A DNA stretch of 64,000 bases, from positions 1 through 64,000 of the forward strand of contig LNAC01000233.1 in assembly GCA_002007465.1 (NCBI GenBank), read 5' to 3'. Made by a program: the position numbers and the translations under genes. Under the pieces are notes generated by a model that did not search any database, was not told where the DNA came from, and worked only from the letters and a program-made list of their open reading frames with translations. The DNA is from Ailurus styani (Eukaryota; Chordata; Mammalia; Carnivora; Ailuridae). This document shows positions 44,040 to 54,504 of the stretch, piece after piece. Numbering within the stretch: the stretch's first letter is position 1; the number at the start of each line of letters is the position of its first letter.

Positions 44040-44870
44040 ATGGTTCCTGAGCACAAGCTCTATGATGACTTAAAATGGAATAAAATCGTCACTCCAATTA
44101 CCAGCGCATAAAATCCTGATGTGGTCTCAGCTGTACTGGGATTCAGGCTGCGGAGTAAGTCATGAATTGCTTCATTAATTAGCACACAGTATGTCAGGAA
44201 ATGGAAATGAGGGCTTGCTTTTCAAATTTTAATATATATATACACAAATGACCTGACATCCTGTTAAAACGCAGATTCTCTTTTTTTGTTAATAATAATT
44301 ATTTTAGGTGATATTCAAATTCATATTTTTACATTTCATTGTTTTTCAATGATTCTGGCTTATGGAAAATGAAATTCATAGTAAAGGTATGTACAATCTT
44401 ATATGGACTGTAACTATAATCATATTATATAAAACTTTTATTGTAGTGGACAATCAGTAGAGAGTAAATATAATGAAAAATACACTTATTAATTACTTTT
44501 AACATTATAACTAGAGTATCTGAAAGACATGGAAATGCTTATGTAATTGATGTATAAATTAAAGCAATTTAATTATAATACATTTAGTTTGTCAAGATTC
44601 TGTGCTTTTCTTAGTCTTTGTCTTTCATCCTGCTTATCCTAAATGCTTACTAAACATGCCCATTTGTAGTTGATTAATTCAAATAAGAGCAACCTGTAGG
44701 TATTATTTTCACTTTTGACCTATGCTACTGTAAGTATAGGGTAGTTATTCAGAACTAAAAAAAAGTTAACTATTTCTAGTTGCATTCATGTTTTTCTATC
44801 TTCCCTTCCCCACCAATTTCTCTGACCCTAACACTAATATTCACTCTATTTTCAAACTGGAAGATTACTT
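44040..44870. other. Unassigned AT-rich sequence
   Basis: No gene or known repeat. A 110-residue frame at 44780-45112 runs across the following antisense L1 tail and into the next SINE, so it is a composite of repeats. Confidence 0.4.
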
Positions 44871-44875
44871 TCTTT

Positions 44876-45056
44876 TTCTTTTTTAAATTTTTTATTACAT
44901 TCAATTACCCAACATATAGTACATCAGTAGTTTTTGATGTAGTGTTTAGCGATTCATTAGTTGCGTCTAAAACCCAGCGCTCATCACCACATGTGCCCCC
45001 CTTAATATCCATCACCTGGTTACCCCATCCCACCCCCTCTTCTGTAGCCCTCAGAG
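44876..45056 (-). mobile_element. Carnivore-type LINE-1 3' end, antisense, short
   Basis: ACATTCAATTACCCAACATA, AGTACATCAGTAGTTTTTGA, TGTAGTGTTTAGCGATTCAT, AGTTGCGTCTAAAACCCAGC and TCCATCACCTGGTTACCCC match the antisense young carnivore L1 3' UTR. About 180 bases, with the T-rich side (TTTCTTTTTCTTTTTT) as poly-A complement. Confidence 0.88.
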
Positions 45057-45085
45057 GGCTACTGAAAGTTAAAATGCAGATTCCC

Positions 45086-45308
45086 GGGCGCCTGGGTGGC
45101 TCAGTGGGTTAAAGCCTCTGCTTTCGGCTCAGGTCATGATCTCAGCGTCCTGGGATCGAGGCCCGCATCGGGCTTTCTGCTCAGCGGAGAGCCTGCTTCC
45201 TCCTCTCTCCTCTCTCTCTGCCTGCCTCTCTGCCTACTTGTAATCTCTCTCTCTGTGTCAAATAAATAAATAAAATCTTTAAAAAAAAAAAAAATAATAA
45301 AATAAAAT
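45086..45308 (+). mobile_element. Young mustelid-type CAN SINE next to an assembly gap
   Basis: Head GGGCGCCTGGGTGGCTCAGTG, GGTTAAAGCCTCTGC, GGGATCGAGGCCCGCATCGG, tail ending in an AATAAAATAAAATAAAAT-like run. The 15-base target duplication AAAATGCAGATTCCC is perfect at 45071-45085 and 45309-45323. Confidence 0.96.
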
Positions 45309-45450
45309 AAAATGCAGATTCCCATTCAGTAGGTCTGACGTAGAGTCCAAACTTCTGCAGTTCTAACAAGCTCCCAAGGGACACTTCTGTTGCTGGGCTA
45401 CAACCCACAATTAGAAGAGCAAAGTTATTTGGAACCAGTGATCCAGGGGA
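45305..45450 (+). repeat. Exact 146-bp direct repeat, copy 1, before the N
   Basis: The copy runs from the last bases of the SINE tail (AAATAAAAT) to CCAGTGATCCAGGGGA and is identical base for base with 45452-45597. A single N at 45451 separates the copies. This is the expected signature of an unmerged overlap at a contig join. Confidence 0.97.
45312..45425 (-). repeat. MER5A-like DNA transposon fragment (hAT-Charlie, non-autonomous)
   Basis: ATTCCCATTCAGTAGGTCTG, then GCAGTTCTAACAAGCTCCCA and GGGCTACAACCCACA, resembles antisense MER5A ('ctgattcagtaggtctggggtgg', 'atttctaacaagttcccagg'). It lies inside the 146-bp repeat, so it appears twice in this assembly. Confidence 0.65.
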
Positions 45451-45451
45451 N
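45451..45451. other. Single ambiguous base (N)
   Basis: This is the only non-ACGT character in the window. It lies exactly between two identical 146-bp copies. The 124-residue minus-strand frame reading through it contains an X and is not meaningful. Confidence 0.99.
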
Positions 45452-45597
45452 AAATAAAATGCAGATTCCCATTCAGTAGGTCTGACGTAGAGTCCAAACT
45501 TCTGCAGTTCTAACAAGCTCCCAAGGGACACTTCTGTTGCTGGGCTACAACCCACAATTAGAAGAGCAAAGTTATTTGGAACCAGTGATCCAGGGGA
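45452..45597 (+). repeat. Exact 146-bp direct repeat, copy 2, after the N
   Basis: Identical to 45305-45450, including the partial SINE tail AAATAAAATGCAGATTCCC. Normal sequence continues after it with ATAATGCTTTCCTC. Confidence 0.97.
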
Positions 45598-45599
45598 AT

Positions 45600-46180
45600 A
45601 ATGCTTTCCTCTTCCTTGTCAATTACTGAGAGATTTCCCCTGGGAGCCGTTAACCCGAGAATCACTTCTGGGTTTTAAAGACAAACTTTTCAGCAGAAAA
45701 GCAGGCTAGATATATCAACCTAGGCATTTTGGTGTGGCTACCATCTAGCTTTTGTGTATATATCTCTGTCTTTGGTGTATATGTCTATCTGAAGCAGGTC
45801 TTATAGACATATAGGTATTTGCACCACTGCCCCACAGGGGTCATTTTACTTTTTAGATGCTATAAAGCCTGGATGGGAGTGGGGGGCAGGCATGGAAATG
45901 TGATAGTCTAGGTAAAACTATCTAGTCTTATGTATTCTATAACTTTGTGTTCTAATCTCATAATTCTGTAATGCATCTTGTGTTTTATTTTTTCTTTATT
46001 TACATCCCAAATAATTCTTTAAAAATATTAAAACAGTTATCTTTTGCCTTCAAATACATTTTTGAAGTTAAATGTATTATAAGGATAAGCCAAGTTTTGT
46101 GGAGTACATATTTGTATCTAAATTAAATGGACAAAATACAATATGAAAGATATTCAGTTTATCACTTTCATATTCAATCA
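45600..46180. other. Unassigned sequence
   Basis: No gene or known repeat. A short GTGTATATATCTCTGTCTTTG duplication-like stretch occurs near 45756-45790. Confidence 0.4.
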
Positions 46181-46184
46181 TTCG

Positions 46185-46345
46185 TTCTCACAAATATTTA
46201 TAAATCAGTTACTATATGGGCCAAGCTTCATAGTAACTACAAGGATGTACATTGGAATACAAAGATTAGTAAAATAGTTAAAGTTCCTTTTCTCACCAAT
46301 CATAGACAATTTAATGTTTAATGAAAATAGCACATTGTGATAAGT
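46185..46345 (+). repeat. Ancient mammalian interspersed repeat, family not assigned
   Basis: CACAAATATTTATAAATCAG, then GGAATACAAAGATTAG and AAAGTTCCTTTTCTC, follow a very common old-repeat pattern ('caaatatttattgagcacctac ... ggatacaaagatga ... agtccctgccctca'). A second trace of the same kind is at about 20005-20110. Confidence 0.45.
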
Positions 46346-46479
46346 ATCATAGCAGGGAAGTACAGCTCTATGGCAACACATACTTGAAGGAACTAACATG
46401 GCTGTTTCTAGTATTTCCGCCTCTTTGTAAAATTCCTAATCTGTTCATAAATTAGATCTACTAGGTCTTTCAACATATA

Positions 46480-47095
46480 ACTGTATTTATTCTAAAGTCC
46501 CTGTCAGATAATTACAACATGTCATGTATTTCTGAGTCTGAGTCTTTTGATTGCTTTATCTCCTAACGGATTATTTTCTTTTTTGTATGTCTTGTAATTT
46601 TTATTGAAATATAGACATCATGCATAAAAACCCAGAGAATTAGGTAGATAATGCTTACACCTGAAACTAGACATTCCTCTTCTGTGCCATCAGTGTGAGC
46701 ATTTGAGACAATCTAATCCAAAGTTGAGCGGTGTTTCAGTTCCCTTGCTGCTAGTGTTATCTCCAGTGCACCACAAGCTTGACGTTCTTCCAGTGATGGA
46801 TTATTACCATCTCAGGCTTAGTGTAGGGCCCAGAGTGCTTGCAGATATTTCTTATTGTTTCTACTCTAACCTCAGTTTTCAGCTGGCCTTGAGTAACTGT
46901 GCTACACTGGGGGCTCCCCTGTGCTCTTGCTCCTTCCCTGGAAGTACTCTGCTGCTGCTCATTATTTGGTGCCAAGATCATAGTAGGGGTAAGGTGGGGT
47001 AGGTCTTTGGTCTTGTGGCTCCATCTCAGACTCAGGCAGGCCCTGTGAACATGGGACTACATCCTTTTCCTTTTCAGCCAAAGGTGAAACAGTTT
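46480..47095. repeat. Possible old L1 5'-region sequence
   Basis: TTTTTTGTATGTCTTGTAAT followed by TTTTATTGAAATATAGACATC resembles a segment found in old L1M 5' regions ('tgcatgtctggtaatttttgattggatgccagacat'). The remainder is more GC-rich and unassigned. The 99-residue frame at 46703-47002 has no domain. Confidence 0.35.
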
Positions 47096-47309
47096 GTTTT
47101 ATGTCTCTCCTTGGATTGATTGTCTCTATTTGGCATTCATTTCACTTGACCACATTGCTACCTCAGCTATCTGATGGACTCAGGAAAATTTATGACTTTG
47201 TAAATTACAACTTTTTCCTGGTTGTTAGGATGAAAGTGATGTTCTGTTGTGGCTCTGCACACTCTAAACAGATGATGCACAAAATAATTTATCTTTAAAG
47301 AAAGATTCA

Positions 47310-47760
47310 GTAAGATGTGTCATAAATATTATTTTTGATTTGAGACCAGAGAATAATGTAACAATGGGACAAAGGAAAGAAGAGCATTCGAAGAGGAGGA
47401 CAGTATGTGTGAATACCCAGGAAAAAGGAGACAATACTGCAGAGAGTTCGAGGTGGTCTGTAAGTCATATTAAGGATTTTAAACTTTACACTAAAACAAG
47501 TAAGTAGACATTTAAAAATTTTCAGTATAGAAGAGATGCAGTGAGATAGTATATTAAAGATATTTCTTATCTTGCTTTGTGGAGAACGTAAGCAAAGTGA
47601 GGGTAGAGTGTGAGAAAACCAGTTTGAAGACTTTACAACAGTCCACAGGTAAAATGTAATGATTCTTTCAAGATGGTGGCTAAAGAGATGGAAAGAAGTG
47701 GGTAGACTCAAGATAAACCTGAGAGATGGAATCAATAGAACTTGGTAAATAAACTAGAAC
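47310..47760 (-). repeat. L2 LINE coding fragment, antisense
   Basis: On the + strand the order AAGGATTTTAAACTTTACAC, AGAAGAGATGCAGTGAGATAG, CTTGCTTTGTGGAGAACG, CAGTTTGAAGACTTTACAAC and AGTCCACAGG follows the reverse complement of L2 ORF2 ('gggccttgtaggccat ... aaggagtttggattttattc ... gcagtagtccaggtg'). The 142-residue frame on the minus strand, the longest in the window, lies here in L2 sense orientation but does not preserve L2 protein sequence. Confidence 0.65.
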
Positions 47761-47884
47761 ACACTTTAAATATGAAGAAGCCTAGTAAATAAGAATTTCT
47801 ACAGAATTTTTGGTGGGGATTGAATAATTAATCATTCAGTAAGAAGGATCAGTGACTAGAAAATAAGAATGAAAATTAAATTTA

Positions 47885-48065
47885 AGGGATGCCTGGGTGA
47901 CTCAGTCAGTTAAATGTCTGCCTTCAGCTCAGGTCATGATTCCAGGTTCCTGGGATCCAGTCCCACATGGGGCTCCTTGCTTAGCAGGGAGCCTGCTCCT
48001 CCCTCGGCCTGCTGCTTCTCCTGCTTGTACTCTCTCTTTCTGGATAAATAAAATCTTTAAAAAAA
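47885..48065 (+). mobile_element. CAN-type SINE
   Basis: Head GGGATGCCTGGGTGACTCAG, 'GTTAAATGTCTGCCTTCAGC' subtype, degenerate B-box GGGATCCAGTCCC, tail GGATAAATAAAATCTTT plus A-run. No clear target duplication, so it is older than the mustelid-type copies. Confidence 0.9.
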
Positions 48066-48069
48066 GTAA

Positions 48070-48568
48070 CAAAAAGAAAATGCAGAATTATTTCTTACAC
48101 ATTCACATTTTTTTCATAAAAAAGGTGAAGTAAATTCAATAGACATTCATTTTTACAGAATTGCTATTATTATATAGAAAATATTGGCAAAGCTCAACTT
48201 AAGCAGTATATTTTTAAAACATTTTTAAAAGATGTATTTTTGAATTTTTAATTTGTTTAAATATGTGAGAAAACCTATGGGTTTTTTTTTTATTATGACT
48301 TGTATTCATTAGAGCAGAACTAGTCCATTTCCTACAACCTCCTGCCTTCTTAGCAAGAAGCAAGTTTCTAGAACCTGGATCAAGTGGAAAAAAATTCCAT
48401 TTCTACACAGACCAAAAGGTGACTAACATGTTTTCCTGTCTTATCATTTTACTGCTCAAGACTTCACAAAGGAAGCAGGTAGTTTAAATTGAGTTCTAAT
48501 GTATAATCTGGAAATTATACTTAATATTGTAATATTTATAGCATATTTTATATTTTGCTGAAATTTAA
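48070..48568. other. Unassigned AT-rich sequence
   Basis: No gene or known repeat is recognised. Confidence 0.4.
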
Positions 48569-48584
48569 ATATTTGGTAGCATTT

Positions 48585-48721
48585 ATTTTATTTTATTTAT
48601 GTATTTGTCAGAGAGAGGAAGAGAGAGAGAGCACAAGCAGGCAGAGCAGGCAAAAGGAGGAGCAGATTCCCTGATGAGCAAGAAGCTCAATGCTCAACAG
48701 ACTGAGCCACCCAGGAGTCCC
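48585..48721 (-). mobile_element. CAN-type SINE, antisense, internally deleted
   Basis: Minus-strand head GGGACTCCTGGGTGGCTCAGT, then CTGTTGAGCATTGAGC directly joined to CATCAGGGAATCTGC. The B-box part is missing. Target duplication TATTTGGTAGCATTT / TATTTGGTAACATTT at 48570-48584 and 48722-48736 shows a normal retroposition event. Confidence 0.9.
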
Positions 48722-48756
48722 TATTTGGTAACATTTGTTAAGAATACTATTGTTTT

Positions 48757-48962
48757 GGGGCACCTGGGTAGCTCAGTCAGATGAGCATCCAACTATGATC
48801 TCGGCTCAGGTCATGATCTCATGGGTTGTGGGATAGAGCCTCCAGTGGGCCCTGCCTGCACTCATCGGGGTGTCTGCTTGAGATTCTCTCCCTATGCCCC
48901 TCCTCCTACTCATGCTCTCTCTCTCCTCTCTCTCTCAAATAAATCAATAAATCTTTAATAAA
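48757..48962 (+). mobile_element. CAN-type SINE, older subtype
   Basis: Head GGGCACCTGGGTAGCTCAGT, 'GATGAGCATCCAACTATGATC', B-box GGGATAGAGCC, tail CAAATAAATCAATAAATC. The 17-base target duplication AAGAATACTATTGTTTT / AAGAATACTATTATTTT is at 48740-48756 and 48963-48979. It lies 20 bases from the previous, opposite SINE. Confidence 0.93.
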
Positions 48963-49309
48963 AAGAATACTATTATTTTATGACATTAGCAATTATTTAT
49001 GTTTTATAGTTTCATTAAGCAAGCTCTCCCTGGGTACTTGACATCATGGGTATTTATTGAAATAGTTTGAATATAAACACTGTACTGGTAGAGTATCAAC
49101 CCTTTCTCTTAGACTTTAAATTCCTTTTTCAGATTCTAGAATCTTCATCTGCTAATGTCTGTCTGTCTGTCTCTCACCTATCTTATGCAATCTGTACTTA
49201 TAAGCAAATATGCTAGAATTTATTTTTATTCAAATATTTGAGAAGTTATATATACATATAACATACATATATTTGCACATCTATGTCGTGCCCCTTTCTG
49301 TTAATTTTA

Positions 49310-49455
49310 GAGATGTACACTTCATAAAAACAAAAGGCAAGTCTCCTTTTGCTTATCTCTGTACCTCTAATCCCTTGAATAACACTGGAAATTATATAGG
49401 TACTCTGAAATTATTTACTGAATAAATGAGTGAAATAATAAATGAATGCAATAAA
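49310..49455 (+). repeat. L2 LINE 3' end, weak
   Basis: AAAAGGCAAGTCTCC, TTATCTCTGTACCTCTAATCC and TTATTTACTGAATAAATGAGTG follow the L2 terminal pattern ('ggcagggactttgt', 'tgtatccccagcgcc', 'atttgttgaatgaatga'). Confidence 0.45.
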
Positions 49456-49459
49456 CATT

Positions 49460-50890
49460 TTTAAATCTTACAGTAATATTTGATGTCCATATTGATTGCC
49501 CCTTGGCTAATGTCTTCATCCCCAAGTTCTTTGCTGTATGTATTTCTTTTTTTGCTCTGTTGTGCTGCTTCCTATCAGAACTTGGTCTTTTAAAGAAGCT
49601 CCTATATTTTCCTCTCCACTTCCTCCTTTCATTTGCAAAATGTAGACAAAAATGGATAAATTTTAATTTCAACTTCTTCTTTGGTCCATGAAAACACTTG
49701 ATTTATATTATTCTAACATCTTTTGTCTCTTTAATTTGTATTAATTATTGAAAGACTTAAGTCCTCACAACTATCAGATTTCTAAGCCCTGTTAGGACAA
49801 TAATGATGTTTCTCAGTTTTTGAATATCTGGCAGTGACTACATTAGTCCCTAGAACATTACTGAAAATGGACTTTTCTCTAGTTACAGTGAGATAATGAG
49901 TCTCTAAAATATTTAAATTTACTTTAAAATATTTTAACAGGGAGTAAAAATTATTTTCATTACACTCAATTTCTCAGAAAAAGGATCATATTTATTTAAA
50001 CTTTGGAGACAATAAAAGGGTATTATATGTTTAATGCAAAAAAAGACTTGGTACATTGGATCAGCTTTTATAAATTTCTTAGAGCACGATCTGCTTTGTT
50101 TCAAAATTCGTTATAAGAATATGGTAGACTATTACTTGTAAAATTTTGATCCAGTCTGCATGTCAGAGAGGACCAAAAGGGCCTCCTGCCCTCTGCCTCT
50201 CTCTGCAGCACAGTGTTATTAAGGATGAGTGATTTATCTTTATCCTTACCTTTACTGTGAGTTCTAGGTGAACTCTGACCCCAGGAGAGCGGAGGTAATG
50301 AGTAGTGAATTGTTAGTGTACAAAAGGTATATAAATGGACAAAGTTATGAAAAGAAGTCTATTTAATTGACCTCAGATGTAACTAACTGATGTCATTCAT
50401 AGCTCTCTGGGAACCATGAGTGCAAGGGGTTCACGTGGGGAAGAAACGACAAATGTAGAAGACTCTAAGCTTGGTTTCTAACCTCTCTTTAGTTCAGTTC
50501 ATATGTGTTTAATTTACATCACATTTGTATAAGATCTACTTTATACCAAACTTTTATGGTTGCAATTTTTAAGCAACTGAATGTACTGAATCTGAGATAC
50601 ATTTCAGTTACTAGGTCATAAGGAATGTATTTATATATATCTCAAATGTCTGAGGATGCTAAGCAACAGGGGATTGAGAAACCAAATTAGATCTCTGGCA
50701 ATATATGTAAAGTAAGGTGAGAAGGTTTATGAAAATGTAAAATTATTGGTGACAGCTCTGCAGGTTTGAAAATATTTACTTTGAACTATCTAATACAATT
50801 GAATAGTTTTGTACATATGATAATCTCTGCCTTGGTAATCACTACTGAAAGGAAAAATAAAGATGTCTTAAACATTTTTAAAAATCAGTA
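49460..50890. other. Single-copy-looking sequence containing the donor-like 85-bp repeat
   Basis: No transposon is recognised. Frames at 49415-49691 overlap on both strands and have no domain. 50095-50179 is repeated 1 kb downstream. Confidence 0.4.
50095..50179 (+). repeat. 85-bp direct repeat, copy 1
   Basis: TTTGTTTCAAAATTCG through CAGAGAGGACCAAAAG recurs at 51116-51200 with two transitions (83 of 85 identical). It is not part of a recognised repeat family. Confidence 0.96.
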
Positions 50891-50896
50891 AAAGGG

Positions 50897-51099
50897 GGGC
50901 ACTTGGGTGGCTCAGGCAGTTGAGCAACAGATCTTGGTTTTGGCTCAGGTTGTGATCTTAGGTCCTGGGATGGAGCCCTGCCTTGGGCTTTGTGCTAAGC
51001 AAGGAGTCTGCTTGTTCTTCTCCTTCCAACACTGACCCTCCCCCACCATGCGCACATACTCTCTCTCTCAAATAAATAAATAATAAAAATCTTTTTTAA
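50897..51099 (+). mobile_element. CAN-type SINE, older subtype
   Basis: Head GGGCACTTGGGTGGCTCAGG, 'GAGCAACAGATCTTGG', B-box GGGATGGAGCC, tail CAAATAAATAAATAATAAAA. Target duplication AAAATCAGTAAAAGGG / AAAATCAACAAAAGGG at 50881-50896 and 51100-51115. Copy 2 of the 85-bp repeat begins at the very next base. Confidence 0.93.
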
Positions 51100-51115
51100 A
51101 AAATCAACAAAAGGG

Positions 51116-51200
51116 TTTGTTTCAAAATTTGTTATAAGAATATGGTAGACTATTACTTGTAAAATTTTGATCCAGTCCGCATGTCAGAGAGGACCAAAAG
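51116..51200 (+). repeat. 85-bp direct repeat, copy 2
   Basis: This begins immediately after the SINE target duplication and ends in GACCAAAAG. AAAAG lies at both edges of the copy (within the SINE target and at its end), consistent with a small microhomology. Confidence 0.96.
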
Positions 51201-51860
51201 CTATTTTTCCCTTGAAGAGTTTTTTAATCTTTTGAAATGTATTTATAACTTGACTCACAGGAAACAGGGTTCAATTATCACAAAAAAACAATGAACACTA
51301 CCTTAAGACTACCTTGTAGTTTTAAGAAAATACTTTGGGTTCTAAAGTCAGACAGAAAAAAAAGTTATCCCCTAAAGTTTGACAAATTGTCTTGCTGTCA
51401 GAGATATATCTCACCAAGAACATTTTTATTATTTTGCTTATTGAGTTCGATGAAACTCTCTTTGGATATACTTAATTATCACTTTTATTTAATTAGGTAG
51501 AAAAAAATAATTTTTAGGTCAAATTTCCCTAGAGCTGCATATTCTGAAAATCCTTAATATGTGCCAATAAGTATGTTGGTAATATAAACATAGTTGAGGA
51601 CTTCACACCAGATTTTTTATGCTTTGATTAGGATACAATATATTTTACTTAAGATGCAATTTTTGCATATACACATGTCATACATATTGTACTGCAATAC
51701 ACATAATTTGGAAAACACAAAGCAAGGACCTTGTTAGTATCAAATGACATTAACTTGAGCAACATTTACAATTTATGATCAGTTGTGATGTTTCATGTTT
51801 TCTACTTCCTATTTCTCATTTATTTACATAAATATTTAATTATCTGAGTCATAGTTAAAA
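51201..51860. other. Unassigned sequence
   Basis: No gene or known repeat. A 69-residue frame at 51291-51500 is unrecognised. Confidence 0.4.
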
Positions 51861-51869
51861 ACAACACAA

Positions 51870-54205
51870 GAATGGATCAGCAAAAATAGTTGAGTAAAGA
51901 ACTTCTAAACCCTTCCCTCCATAAAAGCCATGAAAAAACTGGCAAGAACTAGCAGAATCAACTTATTCAGAACTCTGGAGAATAATGGCAAGCTTGCAGC
52001 AACCCAGTTAGGAATGATGAGCAAAGCCTGGTAAGAATAACAAGTGCTTTAAGTTACTGTAAGCCCATCTCTCACTCCCCAACTCAGTTGAAGCCTTATA
52101 ATTAATAACCTGAATTTATTGTACTAGTACCATAAAGAAAAGAACAAATCTGATTTGCCAGTTTGGCCTCTAGAAAAGCTCCCAGTAGGACTCACTCAAA
52201 GTCTTGTCTTTATCTCATCTGACTGGAACTGTCCTTTGCTGCTATCCAGGAGCCTTTCTTAAAAACATTTACAGGGAAAAGTTTTGTTGCTGCTCTCTGA
52301 AACAATGGATAACTGTTGGGCAAACAATAGACCAACCAAAATCTTGAGTGGGAAGGCTAAGAAATGAGATACCTTGAGGAATAAGTGCTTTGAAAAGCCC
52401 TTATATATTTCTGGGAATCTAAAATCCATATGCATACCTAGCATTGTGCCTGTGATCATGAAAGACTTGAGAAGTCCCTAAGCTTTCACCTCTAGCTGAC
52501 CTTGGAACACTGGTCAATCAAGAAGTGAGGAAAAAAGAGTTGTAAACTTCTTGAGTGTTAGTGGCATGCCCCATCAAAAACAGAACCCATTGGCAAACAC
52601 TAGGTATTCTTCCTGGTTCAAAAAAAATCCCTATCCTATCATTAGCTTACCACTAAGGTAATGGGACAGAGATATCAGTAGTCACACATAAGAAAAACAG
52701 CAGATTTTATGGAATTAATTCAGAAAAGACCCCAAACAAATAATAACTACAACGAGCAACAACAAGCTTTGAGGAATGGGGCAGAGGAGATTTCTGACCT
52801 CCAGAGTTGTCATATTACAATGTAAAAATGTCCATATTTCTACATAAACTTAGAAGCATGAGAAGAAACAAGAAATTATGGCCCACGCATTGAAAAAATC
52901 ACAAACAATAGAAATTGTTTCTGAGGAGTCACAGATACTGGATTTACTCAACAAAGGCCCTAAATCAGCTCTTTTAAATATGTTTGGAGAGCAAAGGCAG
53001 ATTGTTTTATATTTAAAGGACTAAACCAAAACAAGAAAACAATGTTTCAGCAAACAGAGAATATTAACAGAGATTGAAATTATAAAAGATAACCACATAG
53101 AGATTCTGAAGTTAAAAAGTGAAGAAACTGAAATGAGAAATTCTCTGGATTGCTCAACAACAGATTTGAATTGGCAGAAAAAATAATTAGTGAACTTGAA
53201 AATAGGTTAATTGAAATTATTCAACTTAAAGAACATAAAGGGAAAAAAATGAAAAATTAACAAAGCCTAAGAAACCTGTGAGACACAAGCAACTATGCCA
53301 ACATAAGCATAACAGGAGTCCCAGGAGAAGACAGAGGAAGGACTGAAGGACTATTTGAGGAAATAATGACTGAAGACTTACCAATTTTGATGAAAAAAAA
53401 TTTATACATACCTAAAAAATATCAGTGAACTCCAAGCAAGATAAGCTCAAAGAGATAGAGACAACAAAGACCACGACACATCATAATCAAGCTATCAAAA
53501 GCCAAGAACAAACAAAGTATGTCGAAACCAGCAAAAGAGAAATAACTCATTACATGCAAAGGATGCTCAGTAAGATTAACAGTTGGTTTTTCATCAGCAA
53601 TCATAGAAGCCAAAAGATAGTGGGATGATATACTCAGAGTGATAGAAAAAAATTATAAACCAGGAATCCTATAAGTTGCTAAAAGTGTCCTTCAAAAGTG
53701 AAATAAATTAAGATATTTCCACATGAAAATATGGAGATATTAAAATCTATGCACTAGCAGACTCACTCTTCAAGAAATTATGATAAATGGAGTCCTTCAG
53801 GCTGAAATGAAAGATCATAATGAACTCCGGTAAGGATAACTACATAGATAAATATAAAAGGCAGTATTGTGTTTTTGTTTGTAACAGTTTTATTTTCCTA
53901 TCTAATTTAAAAGACAATTACAGAAAGCAATGATTGTTAATTTATGTTCATGACCATATATTGTATAAAGATATAATTTGTGGTAATAGCAATGTACAAA
54001 GAGTATAAAGGAAGTATAAAAGAAAGTATAAACAATTGTACGACTTAGATAACATAGTTGAAATGGACAAATAGCTTAAAAAAAAAACCCGCAAACTACC
54101 AAAACAGACTCAAAAAAGAATTAGTAAATTTGAATACACTGGTAACAAGTAATTTAAAATCTTCCCACAAAGAAAATCCCAAGACCAGATAGAATGTCTA
54201 GCATT
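51870..54205 (+). mobile_element. Near-complete old LINE-1, part 1: 5' UTR, ORF1 region, linker, start of ORF2
   Basis: The 5' UTR-like section includes AACTTATTCAGAACTCTGGA and GCAAGCTTGCAGCAACCC. The ORF1-type section includes ATTGGCAGAAAAAATAATTAG, AGAAACCTGTGAGACAC and AACAGGAGTCCCAGGAGAAG. Then come ATCATAATCAAGCTATCAAA and CAGGCTGAAATGAAAGATC, typical of old L1M/HAL1 elements. It continues into early ORF2 (CCCAAGACCAGATAG). An unrecognised 67-residue frame (53425-53628) is what remains open. The element is broken here by the antisense L1 and resumes at 57906. Confidence 0.8.
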
Positions 54206-54316
54206 ATGTCTTATTTTTAGCACTTTTTTTCCTTATTTTTTTATTTGGGTATAATTAACATACAGTGTTACATTAGCTTCAGGTGTGCAGTATAGTGATT
54301 GAGTGAACAGATCACT

Positions 54317-54504
54317 ATAAATCTGTTAATTTAAATCTGTTAAAAATCTGTTAATTTTATTATGTTTGTACTTACCTGTGAAATTTTTTCCTTTCATAAT
54401 TATCTTACTCCTGGTTATGACCCTTTTTTCCCACTCAAAGGAACCCCTTCACCATTTCTGGTATGGTTGGTTCAGTGGTGATACATTCCTTTAACTTAAC
54501 TTAA
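54317..54504 (+). repeat. Inserted copy of L1 linker sequence inside the L1 3' UTR
   Basis: 54347-54496 matches 57291-57441 almost perfectly (TCTGTTAATTTTATTATG through TACATTCCTTTAACTT; three or four differences). It interrupts the normal 3' UTR order TAGTGATTGAGTGAACA ... CTCTATACATTTCTCAATGC. A triple AATCTGTTAA motif (54320-54356) lies at its left edge. Confidence 0.9.

Noticed and set aside
45181..45555. 124-residue minus-strand frame containing an X
   Set aside because: It runs through the N and both copies of the suspected false duplication, so the protein contains an internal repeat created by the assembly, and it also reads through a SINE.
47307..47735. Longest open frame in the window (142 residues, minus strand)
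   Set aside because: It lies within an antisense L2 remnant, is rich in residues typical of stop-poor AT/T-rich frames, and does not preserve L2 protein motifs. It is a chance frame in a decayed repeat.
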